NCBI GenBank assembly: GCA_013140415.1
Contig: JABFSW010000135.1
Coordinates: 1-6,147, forward strand
Source: Nitrosarchaeum sp.
Lineage (GTDB): Archaea > Thermoproteota > Nitrososphaeria > Nitrososphaerales > Nitrosopumilaceae
Direction: 5' to 3'
Length of the DNA: 6,147 nt
The position numbers and the translations under genes were made by a program. Positions 1 to 5,924 of the stretch are shown here, piece after piece (positions within the stretch are counted from its first letter, which is position 1; every line of letters starts with the position of its first letter). The notes under the pieces are model-generated. The model saw only the letters and a program-made list of their open reading frames with translations, was not told where the DNA came from and ran no database searches.

Positions 1-1
1 T

Positions 2-352
2 GATAAAATTCCAAATCCAGCAGACAAAAATTCATGCATAGAAATAGTGAATCCAAATGATGATCAAATTGCAATAGTAGATTCTGCATTAACATCAGAT
101 ACTACTATAGTTTTGTTTAGTGTAATAGAAGCAGGACAGCTTGAAACAGACCTTGGGGCATCAAGTCCATCTTGTACTGTATCAGCAATAGTGCAACATA
201 ATAAGAATTCATTTTTCTTGAAGGATCAAAGTGATGGTGATTCATTGCCAACAAATCCATCAACGAATAATACCGTTGTGTTAACATGCATAGGAATGGA
301 TCCAAATAATCTTTACAATGTAAACTATATCATGGTAGATCCTGCACTCTAA
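2..352 (+). CDS. 3' end of an unrecognised, probably exported protein (5' truncated)
   Basis: The reading frame is open from base 2 to a TAA at 350-352 and gives 116 residues of C-terminal sequence; the true start lies outside the window. A GTG at 47 could in principle start a 101-residue protein, but the frame continues upstream of it without a stop and with similar composition, so I treat it as internal. I do not recognise the family. The visible part is rich in Asn, Asp, Ser and Thr, poor in Lys and Arg, has no membrane segment and carries three cysteines, in the contexts NSCIE, PSCTV and LTCIG. That composition fits an extracytoplasmic beta-rich domain, possibly the distal part of another pilin-like or surface protein, but this is inference only. 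It ends in a T-tract and is separated from the next gene by about 200 bases, so it is probably a separate transcription unit. Confidence 0.75.
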   Translation, partial: DKIPNPADKNSCIEIVNPNDDQIAIVDSALTSDTTIVLFSVIEAGQLETDLGASSPSCTVSAIVQHNKNSFFLKDQSDGDSLPTNPSTNNTVVLTCIGMDPNNLYNVNYIMVDPAL

Positions 353-354
353 CC

Positions 355-370
355 TTTCTTTTTATTTTTT
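355..370 (+). terminator. T-rich archaeal-type terminator after the first gene
   Basis: Fourteen of 16 bases are T, starting two bases after the TAA stop, with no stable GC hairpin before it. Archaeal RNA polymerase commonly stops at such intrinsic U-tracts. The position directly after a stop codon supports the call; there is no experimental evidence. Confidence 0.5.
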
Positions 371-437
371 AATTAAAAGTTATTTTAAAAAATATCGTTG
401 TCATATTACAATTACCATGCAGAAATCATGTTGTTCA

Positions 438-446
438 TTTTAAATT
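438..446 (+). promoter_or_regulatory. Possible TATA box for the pilin gene
   Basis: TTTTAAATT resembles an archaeal TATA element. With the usual spacing of about 25 bases, transcription would begin near 465-470, inside the inverted repeat at 449-480. A leader of roughly 60 to 90 bases would follow. A competing element, CTTTAAC near 494-500, would instead place the start of transcription just before the ATG at 528. The choice cannot be made from sequence alone. Confidence 0.3.
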
Positions 447-448
447 AC

Positions 449-480
449 AAATGCACACTTTTACAAATTGTAGTGCATTT
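449..480. repeat. Nested inverted repeat, candidate operator or leader hairpin
   Basis: The outer arms are perfect 8-base complements: AAATGCAC at 449-456 and GTGCATTT at 473-480. Directly inside the right arm is a second dyad, TACAA at 462-466 and TTGTA at 468-472, around a single A at 467. The only unpaired part is ACTTT at 457-461 on the left. It lies just downstream of the possible TATA box, where a bound repressor could block the polymerase. If transcribed, the outer arms could also pair as a stem. Confidence 0.45.
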
Positions 481-554
481 TGAACACAGATCTCTTTAAC
501 ATCTTTTTCTGTTTTACAAAATTAAGAATGACATACATAACGTCAAAACAAAAA

Positions 555-1190
555 ATGACCTCAAGAAGAGCAGTTGCTCCAATCATTGCAACACTTCTTT
601 TAGTTGCTATCGCAGTCGTAGGTGGAAGTATCATCTTTGTGTTCTCACAAGGATTCTTTAGTTCTGCCCAAGTAAGCGGTGCACCAAACATTGAATCACT
701 ACGAATCACAGGCTATGATGCACGAGATTCCACTGTTCTAACATTACATGATGGATTAGCAGCAGGTATAGTACAAGGTGCCGCATCTAATGGATTAGCT
801 ACAGGTGAAAGAATTGCTGTATATCTACAAAATAACAGTGTACAGAAAGTCACTTTAAGTGAAATTCGTTTAGCAGGTAGTGTCTATTCATTTGTTCCAG
901 GAACTGTAGCAGCTTCTACTCTTGATGCATTTGGTGGTGCTGGTTTGTTAGCATCATCAGCTATTCCAGGATACATGATTGCAACAAACAGTAATGGTGT
1001 CGCTGGAGCAGAAACTGCAGCTACTGTATTAACTACAACAGCTGGTGAAATCCAACCAGGACAACAAGCAACAGTTATCATCCAATTAGATGAAAACGTA
1101 AAAACTGGTAGAGATGCACAATTCAAGATAACAACTACCAATGGTGCTGTTTTCGTAGGAACTGTAATAGCAGGTCAACAAAGTGGATAA
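555..1190 (+). CDS. Archaeal type IV pilin-like protein (class III signal peptide)
   Basis: From the ATG at 555 this gives 211 residues. The N-terminus is the hallmark: a short basic leader MTSRRA, then VAPIIATLLLVAIAVVGG and a further hydrophobic run to about residue 30. That is the class III signal peptide plus polymerising helix of archaeal adhesion pilins, normally cut by a PibD/FlaK-type prepilin peptidase, here expected after RRA (residue 6). The remaining 175 residues are rich in Ala, Gly, Thr, Val and Gln, have no Cys, and look like a beta-sheet head, ending in a conserved-looking stretch with EIQPGQQATVIIQL and NGAVFVGTVIAG. In-frame starts also exist at 528 (ATG, 220 residues) and 480 (TTG, 236 residues); 555 gives the most typical leader length, 528 remains possible. 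The leucine-rich RRAVAP type points to a pilin more than an archaellin. Isoleucine codons favour ATC (8 of 17 by hand count), unlike the ATT/ATA-rich neighbours, which fits high expression. The next gene, also exported, starts 35 bases on. Confidence 0.88.
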   Translation: MTSRRAVAPIIATLLLVAIAVVGGSIIFVFSQGFFSSAQVSGAPNIESLRITGYDARDSTVLTLHDGLAAGIVQGAASNGLATGERIAVYLQNNSVQKVTLSEIRLAGSVYSFVPGTVAASTLDAFGGAGLLASSAIPGYMIATNSNGVAGAETAATVLTTTAGEIQPGQQATVIIQLDENVKTGRDAQFKITTTNGAVFVGTVIAGQQSG

Positions 1191-1197
1191 CCCCACA

Positions 1198-1211
1198 TTT
1201 TTTCCTTTTTT
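1198..1211 (+). terminator. T-tract between pilin and repeat-protein genes
   Basis: Six T, two C, six T directly after the pilin stop, without a preceding hairpin. This fits an archaeal U-tract terminator. As the next gene starts only 15 bases later and has no obvious promoter of its own, the site probably works as a partial terminator that keeps the pilin message above the downstream one; that part is inference. Confidence 0.45.
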
Positions 1212-1213
1212 AT

Positions 1214-1218
1214 GGTGA
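1214..1218 (+). promoter_or_regulatory. Shine-Dalgarno-like GGTGA for the repeat protein
   Basis: GGTGA lies seven bases before the ATG at 1226 and matches the archaeal anti-Shine-Dalgarno consensus GGAGGTGA. It is the clearest ribosome binding site in the window and supports translation from an internal position in a longer message, as expected if the gene is read through from the pilin. Confidence 0.5.
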
Positions 1219-1225
1219 AATAAAA

Positions 1226-1303
1226 ATGACTCCAAAAAAATCACTCTTCTTTCTTTTATCACTAATACTATTGCTAACTATCCCTTTACAAACTGCTTCT
1301 GCA
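1226..1303 (+). other. Sec signal peptide of the repeat protein
   Basis: The 26 codons encode a basic N-terminus, a Leu/Ile-rich core and the A-S-A motif of signal peptidase I. Unlike the pilin leader, it has no class III cleavage site, so the two neighbouring exported proteins are processed by different peptidases. Confidence 0.8.
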
Positions 1304-3826
1304 CAAAATCTTGAATCTCTATCTGATTACTCAATAAAACTTGCAATATCTCCTTCTCATATAGAAGAAGGTCCAGCTGAGCATCCTATAGGATATCTCT
1401 ATGTTCTAAGTAAAAATGGTGTCCCTATCACTTCTTCTAGAGATGTCACAATCACATTAAGTTCTGATGATCCTCTTATAGCATCAGTTCCTGAAAAAAT
1501 TATTTTAAAAGCAAATGAAGAATATGCATCATTTGACGTAACTACTGGAATTTTAATTGGTGATACAGTTATCACTGCAACACTTAACTCAAAAACAACA
1601 TTTCAAGAGATTCAGGTAGGTAATGCTGAAACTCATCTGCCTGATGATTTGATTTTAGAATTGAATATTCCTACAGATGAAATGCATGTTAATTCTAAAA
1701 TGCCCTTTTCTGTTTATTTGAGAACTTTTGACGGTTATGTGATTCGTGCACCTTTTGACATTGATGTTAATTTGGAATATGAAAAATCACTTGCTATTCC
1801 AAATTCTGATATGTTGATCATAAAAAAGGGCGAATACTATGCGTGGGGAACACTTGAAACTAATGAAAAAGTTGGAAACACCTTCTTGCGTGCAATTCAA
1901 AACGAATCTAATTTAGATACTGCAAAAAGTGTAAAAATCTCATCAACTCTTCCCACATCATTAGCAATTGATGTTTTTCCAAAATTAATTACGGCTGAAG
2001 TTGAAAAAAAACTGGATATTTTTGTCAGTGTAGTTGATTCTGATGGAAATCCTACAATTACACCTGAAGATATTGAATTGAATTTTTTCTCAAATGATCA
2101 ATATTCTGTTGGTGATGAATTAGATAACACTATGAAAGAAGTAAAGACTATGATAAAAAAAGGACAATTTGGATATTATCTTAGACAAGACTTGAATCTT
2201 TCCAATTTACTTGCTAATGATATTATGATTGGAGTCAGTGCTGAAGGATATGGCATTGCAACTGATACATTTTCAACAGTAGGAAAATCTATCAATATTG
2301 ATAATGATAAAATAACTGAAAAGGATGTACAACTCTTCATACCAGAAAGAATGCCTAGCAATGCAACTAGTATAGTGACTTATCAAATCAATGCAATAGA
2401 AAGTGATGATGACGATGTAGATGAAGAGGGAAATCCGATAACTGATGAAACAGAAGATACAGAAGATGAAGATAAAATTATTTTATCTATGGATGATCTA
2501 GATGATGGCGAATTTTATCCAATTCAAACAAATGAAAATTATTACGCAGATGGATACGTAAAAAAATTAGATGTCATATCTGGAGATAATAATTTAGTTA
2601 CAGTTAGGAATATAGGAAAAATCGAGGTAGGTAATTCTTTTGGTACTGCAATTATCTCATCTGGACAAAAAAGTGGCAACGTTTTGATTTCTACATCTGT
2701 GCAAGGTGTAGGCTCTGATTCTGTTTTAACTGAAGTTGTAAATACACTTGAACAAAAAGAAACACGAATTTTCTCCCCAACTGGTCAAGACAGTATATTG
2801 TTTGATCGTGATGGTAATTTTGATGTATTTTTAATTGCAATTGACAGCCAGGATAGACCAAAAGTCTTGAAACATGATTCAAAATATTTGATCACTCCTA
2901 CTAATGGCATAATTGAAATTAAAAAGGACAATACTTTTGCATTTTCTAAACTTCATAGTGATTCATTTACAATAACTGAAGAAGAAAATCTGATCGACCT
3001 AAAAGTAGTTCCAATAGGAGAAGGTGCCGATTTATCACTGGAAACGGAAAAAACCTTTGTCACTCAACCATCATCAAAGATATTGGTAATACTTCCATTA
3101 GGTGAAATCAATGCAAATCATGAAAACAACTTGGGTATTGTACAAATTGTTGATCTTCAGGGAAATCCAATAATTCCTTCATTTGATGTTAAATCAAAAA
3201 TTACTTCATCTGAAGAAAGCATAATTCAAGTAATTAATGACGCTGTGATTGTATCTGGATTTTCTTATACCACATTTCCAATTGAAACTACTGGAGAAAT
3301 AGGCAATTCTATAATTTCCGCCAGTGCAAAAGGTGTGATTGGGACTGACTATGAAATAAATACTGACTCTTCATTCACACAATTAAAAATATTCACTAGT
3401 GGACTGGATGAATTAATTCCAGTTGATAAGCCAGTTGAGATTAAACTGTTTATTGACGATGAAAATGCTGAATCTGTTGCAGGCGCATCAATTAAAATAG
3501 AAACTGATGGAAATTCTCTAGTTAATCCAGACGTGATTAGAACTGGTCCTGATGGCAGTGCTGTTGTCAGCTTAACTGCAACAAATGGGCCTAGTATCTC
3601 ACTAAATCTTATTGCAACTGCAGAAGGATACTCAGAAGGGAAGGACACATTAACAATCAATGTTGATTCCCCAGACAAAACTTTGAATGCTGTAGATCTT
3701 CAATTACCTGAATGGATTGTTTATGTAATTATCGCAGCAATACTTTTGATAGGTATTCTAGTTGTGTTATTCTTAAAAAAATCAAAAGCCCCATTAGAAG
3801 AAGAATGGGAAGAAGAAGAAATTTAA
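1226..3826 (+). CDS. Membrane-anchored multi-domain Ig-like surface protein, 866 residues
   Basis: The protein starts with a Sec signal peptide (KK at 4-5, hydrophobic core 6-22, AxA site ASA at 24-26, mature end at Gln27). Residues about 35-814 form an array of some seven beta-rich units of 90-140 residues, with recurring blocks: a turn like DSDGNP (271-276) or DLQGNP (643-648), a strand pattern DVTITLSSDD / DVKSKITSSEE, and a closing VGNSF...AIISS / IGNSIISASAKG. This resembles bacterial Ig-like (Big/invasin-type) adhesion modules. Residues 392-417 are a strongly acidic insertion. One membrane helix follows (830-850), then a KKSK stop-transfer and the tail LEEEWEEEEI. The layout places the repeats outside the cell and the tail in the cytoplasm. 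No enzyme motif was seen. Several N-X-S/T sites (for example 226, 324 and 379) could carry archaeal N-glycans. A role in adhesion, S-layer or pilus attachment is inferred from architecture and from the pilin gene before it. I know no specific gene name. Confidence 0.85.
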   Translation: MTPKKSLFFLLSLILLLTIPLQTASAQNLESLSDYSIKLAISPSHIEEGPAEHPIGYLYVLSKNGVPITSSRDVTITLSSDDPLIASVPEKIILKANEEYASFDVTTGILIGDTVITATLNSKTTFQEIQVGNAETHLPDDLILELNIPTDEMHVNSKMPFSVYLRTFDGYVIRAPFDIDVNLEYEKSLAIPNSDMLIIKKGEYYAWGTLETNEKVGNTFLRAIQNESNLDTAKSVKISSTLPTSLAIDVFPKLITAEVEKKLDIFVSVVDSDGNPTITPEDIELNFFSNDQYSVGDELDNTMKEVKTMIKKGQFGYYLRQDLNLSNLLANDIMIGVSAEGYGIATDTFSTVGKSINIDNDKITEKDVQLFIPERMPSNATSIVTYQINAIESDDDDVDEEGNPITDETEDTEDEDKIILSMDDLDDGEFYPIQTNENYYADGYVKKLDVISGDNNLVTVRNIGKIEVGNSFGTAIISSGQKSGNVLISTSVQGVGSDSVLTEVVNTLEQKETRIFSPTGQDSILFDRDGNFDVFLIAIDSQDRPKVLKHDSKYLITPTNGIIEIKKDNTFAFSKLHSDSFTITEEENLIDLKVVPIGEGADLSLETEKTFVTQPSSKILVILPLGEINANHENNLGIVQIVDLQGNPIIPSFDVKSKITSSEESIIQVINDAVIVSGFSYTTFPIETTGEIGNSIISASAKGVIGTDYEINTDSSFTQLKIFTSGLDELIPVDKPVEIKLFIDDENAESVAGASIKIETDGNSLVNPDVIRTGPDGSAVVSLTATNGPSISLNLIATAEGYSEGKDTLTINVDSPDKTLNAVDLQLPEWIVYVIIAAILLIGILVVLFLKKSKAPLEEEWEEEEI
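1328..3667 (+). repeat. Array of about seven diverged Ig-like domain repeats (coding)
   Basis: Approximate units by residue are 35-131, 141-238, 243-351, 367-500, 511-605, 614-710 and 717-814. They are strongly diverged at DNA level; the clearest match is the turn segment starting near 2033 (VDSDGNPTI) with that near 3148 (VDLQGNPII). Boundaries come from aligning the turn and closing motifs by eye and are uncertain by about ten residues. Confidence 0.55.
2399..2476 (+). other. Acidic insertion in the fourth Ig-like domain
   Basis: Residues 392-417 contain 15 Asp or Glu in 26 positions, and include a GNPIT that matches the DxxGNP turn of the other repeats. The acidic run therefore seems to expand an existing loop between two strands of domain four and not to link two domains. 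It could bind calcium or other cations; this is inference from composition. Confidence 0.6.
3713..3775 (+). other. C-terminal membrane anchor of the repeat protein
   Basis: Residues 830-850 start with Trp and contain only hydrophobic residues and one Gly. They are followed by KKSK and a tail with eight Glu in its last ten residues. By the positive-inside rule the tail is cytoplasmic and the repeats are outside. Confidence 0.85.
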
Positions 3827-3850
3827 CTAGACCAAAACCTGTTTGAATAA

Positions 3851-4738
3851 TTGACACTCGCTGTTTGGTTAAGAGTAATACGTGTTCGATTTCTTTTAGC
3901 CTCTGTTATTGCTGTATCTCTTGGGCTTGCAATAAACTGGCGTCAAAATTCCACTATTGATCCACTTGATGCTGTTTTAACATTTGCAGGTGTTCTGGCA
4001 CTTCATGCTAGTGTTGATCTGTTAAATGATTATTGGGATTACAAAAGAGGAATTGATACAGTAACAAAGAGAACTAAAATGAGTGGTGGAACTGGGGTTT
4101 TGCCTGAAGGATTACTAAAACCATCATCTGTTTATCGTGCTGGAATTGGATTTTTGATATTAGGCTCTGTGATTGGATTTTATTTTGTATTTACTAATGG
4201 AATAATTATTGCCATGATTTTGGGATTTGCGATTTTATCTATCTATTTTTACTCCACTAAAATTGTAGATTCTGGACTAGCAGAATTTTTTGTTGCAGTA
4301 AAGGGCACTATGATTGTGCTTGGAACATATTTTATCCAATCAAATCAAATAACATTAGAATCCATTTTAGGTGGAATAGTTGTAGGTGTTTTATCATCGC
4401 TTGTTCTTTTTATTGCATCATTTCCTGATCATGATGCAGACAAATCTAAAGGAAGAAAAACTCTAGTTATTACAGTTGGCAAAAAAAATGCAACATGTAT
4501 GTTTTGGATATTTCCTACAATATCGTATTCTCTGATTATGCTTGGTATTTCTATTGGTATTTTTCCACTCTTGTCTCTTATCACCTTGTTTAGCATTCCA
4601 TTAGTGATAAAGGCGGGAATAGGTTTGAAGAAAAATTTTGATTCTGTAGATGAACTCGTGCCTTTCATGTCTTCCACACTGATGTTTAGCAGGATTACTG
4701 GTGCTTTGTTTGTACTTAGTTTTTTGCCTAGTTTCTAA
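3851..4738 (+). CDS. UbiA-family prenyltransferase, probably MenA-like (quinone synthesis)
   Basis: This 295-residue integral membrane protein has eight or nine hydrophobic helices and the two aspartate motifs of the UbiA superfamily: NDYWD at 59-63 followed by KRGID ending at Asp69, and DHDAD at 193-197 followed by KSKGRKT. These bind the prenyl diphosphate through magnesium. The stretch NDYWDYKRGIDT and the GGTGVLPEG after it resemble 1,4-dihydroxy-2-naphthoate polyprenyltransferase (MenA) more than heme O synthase or geranylgeranylglyceryl phosphate prenyltransferase. Ammonia-oxidising archaea carry C30 menaquinones, so a MenA role is plausible, but substrate choice within UbiA is hard to assign from sequence. 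The start is TTG: the codon just before it is a stop (TAA 3848-3850) and no in-frame ATG occurs until 4078, which is beyond the first aspartate motif. The gene lies 24 bases after the repeat protein, with no T-tract or clear promoter between, so they may share a transcript. Confidence 0.85.
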   Translation: MTLAVWLRVIRVRFLLASVIAVSLGLAINWRQNSTIDPLDAVLTFAGVLALHASVDLLNDYWDYKRGIDTVTKRTKMSGGTGVLPEGLLKPSSVYRAGIGFLILGSVIGFYFVFTNGIIIAMILGFAILSIYFYSTKIVDSGLAEFFVAVKGTMIVLGTYFIQSNQITLESILGGIVVGVLSSLVLFIASFPDHDADKSKGRKTLVITVGKKNATCMFWIFPTISYSLIMLGISIGIFPLLSLITLFSIPLVIKAGIGLKKNFDSVDELVPFMSSTLMFSRITGALFVLSFLPSF

Positions 4739-4751
4739 TTGATGCTCTAGA

Positions 4752-4759
4752 CATAAATT
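4752..4759 (+). promoter_or_regulatory. TATA-like element for the aldo/keto reductase gene
   Basis: CATAAATT is centred about 26 bases before the ATG at 4781. That is the archaeal TATA-to-start distance, so transcription would begin at or beside the A of the start codon and give a leaderless message. There is no Shine-Dalgarno sequence before this ATG, in agreement. Confidence 0.4.
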
Positions 4760-4780
4760 CTGTATTGATTGATATTTTTT

Positions 4781-5881
4781 ATGATTTCAGGCTTTGCCAC
4801 ATCTGATGGAACAAAAAAATTCCTTACAAATTCAGGCATAAACTCATTGAATTTTAAGCAAATTCACAATCTCACATTGTCTAATGTCGGTGTCGGTACA
4901 TATCTTGGAGAAGCAGATGAGAAGACAGATGAACTTGTAAAAAACGCAGTTAAACAATCCATTTTATCTGGAATTAATGTAATTGACACTGCCATTAACT
5001 ATAGAGCACAAAAAGCAGAACGTTCTGTAGGAAAGGCAATTTCTGAATTAATTAGTGAAGGAAAAATCTTACGTGATCAAATTTTCATTAGCACAAAAAA
5101 TGGCTATATCACAAATGATGCTGATGTAAAACAAGAATTTTGGGAATACATCAAAAGTGAATACACGCAAAAAGGAGTAATAAAAGAAGGTGATGTAACA
5201 TCTGGCTATCATTGCATGACTGTTGCATATCTTGATGACCAGCTAGAACGAAGTTTAAGAAATTTGGGATTGGATTGCATTGATTTGATGTATTTACATA
5301 ATGCTGTAGAAGGTCAAATCAAAGACATTTCAAAAGAAAAGTTTTTGGAAAATCTCAAATCTGTCTTTGAATTGTATGAACAAAAAAGAAAAGAAGGAAA
5401 GATCAAATTTTACGGCATGGCCACATGGGAATGCTTTCGTGTTTCTTCTGATAATCCACAATATCTTTCATTACAAGATACAATTGAATTGGCAAAAAAA
5501 GTGGGCGGTGAGAATCATGGGTTTAGATTCATCCAACTTCCATTTAACATGCATTATGATCAAGCATTACTTGCAAAAAATCAAACACTTGATGGAAGAC
5601 TTGTCTCTGTATTAGAAGCTGCAGTCAAATTAAACATTGGAGTATTTACAAGTGTGCCATTAATGCAAGGAAGATTGTTAACCCCTGGTGCAATGCCTGA
5701 ATTCAATGAACTAAAACCCTCACTTCGTGCGTTACAGTTTATTCGTTCATCACCAGGTGTTTTGGCTCCACTTGTAGGGCAAAAGTCTTCTGATCATGTT
5801 TCTGAAAATCTGGAAATAATGAAAATTCCTCCAATGACTGAAGATGAATTTCTTGCATTAGTCAAGAAACTAACATTATAA
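4781..5881 (+). CDS. Aldo/keto reductase family oxidoreductase, 366 residues
   Basis: This is a probably cytoplasmic, NAD(P)H-dependent oxidoreductase of the aldo/keto reductase TIM-barrel fold. The catalytic tetrad is complete: Asp69 and Tyr74 in IDTAINY, Lys106 in FISTKNG, His173 in YLHN. Other family marks are the GVGTYLG strand near 36-43, ERSVGKAI at 80-87, YGMATWE at 211-217, SVPLMQGRL at 291-299 and a C-terminal cofactor-binding stretch SSPGVLAPLVGQKSSDHVSENL. Between the lysine and the histidine is an extended segment (about 108-150) with GYHCMTVAYLDDQLERSLRNLG; I recall similar HxMxxxYLxDQLERS segments in a known subgroup, so it looks like a subfamily trait. Substrate unknown. An in-frame TTG at 4769 would add four residues, but ATG at 4781 has a TATA-like element at leaderless distance and is preferred. 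It follows the prenyltransferase by 42 bases; a functional link between them is not shown by the sequence. Confidence 0.9.
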   Translation: MISGFATSDGTKKFLTNSGINSLNFKQIHNLTLSNVGVGTYLGEADEKTDELVKNAVKQSILSGINVIDTAINYRAQKAERSVGKAISELISEGKILRDQIFISTKNGYITNDADVKQEFWEYIKSEYTQKGVIKEGDVTSGYHCMTVAYLDDQLERSLRNLGLDCIDLMYLHNAVEGQIKDISKEKFLENLKSVFELYEQKRKEGKIKFYGMATWECFRVSSDNPQYLSLQDTIELAKKVGGENHGFRFIQLPFNMHYDQALLAKNQTLDGRLVSVLEAAVKLNIGVFTSVPLMQGRLLTPGAMPEFNELKPSLRALQFIRSSPGVLAPLVGQKSSDHVSENLEIMKIPPMTEDEFLALVKKLTL

Positions 5882-5924
5882 TCTCACGCGTATTTCTTCT
5901 TTCAAGTAATTTACTCCATAGAAA

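Larger units (their letters stand above)
353..554. other. Intergenic control region before the pilin gene
   Basis: About 200 bases hold no credible gene. In order they contain a T-tract (355-370), an AT-only stretch (371-395), TTACAA at 406-411, a TATA-like TTTTAAATT at 438-446, further TTACAA copies at 445-450, 461-466 and 514-519, and a nested inverted repeat at 449-480. The far end (480-554) can be read in frame with the pilin from a TTG at 480 or an ATG at 528, so part of it could be translated if an upstream start is used. No Shine-Dalgarno-like sequence is seen before any of the three possible starts. Confidence 0.6.

Noticed and set aside
47..352. Complete 101-residue gene starting at GTG 47
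   Set aside because: The frame is open to the left edge of the window with the same composition, so the GTG is more likely an internal valine codon of a truncated gene.
461..709. Minus-strand 82-codon frame over the pilin start
   Set aside because: It lies opposite the pilin signal peptide and the control region and shows no independent features.
884..1141. Minus-strand open frame of 85 codons inside the pilin gene
   Set aside because: It is antisense to a well-supported gene, has no promoter or ribosome site and no recognisable protein features.
2396..2480. GAT/GAA-rich stretch as a simple DNA repeat or low-complexity scar
   Set aside because: Codons vary (GAT, GAC, GAA, GAG) with no fixed period, and the reading frame and the GNPIT turn are kept, so it is acidic protein sequence and not a microsatellite.
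3349..3678. Minus-strand open frame of 109 codons inside the repeat protein gene
   Set aside because: It reads as a Ser-rich mirror of the last Ig-like unit; the plus-strand frame is continuous through it and has clear domain structure.
4078..4738. Shorter prenyltransferase starting at ATG 4078
   Set aside because: It would lose the first aspartate motif (NDYWD) and at least one membrane helix, both needed for the family.
5367..5615. Plus-strand 82-codon frame inside the reductase
   Set aside because: It is an out-of-frame overlap with the conserved reductase sequence, including YGMATWE, and has a non-protein-like composition.
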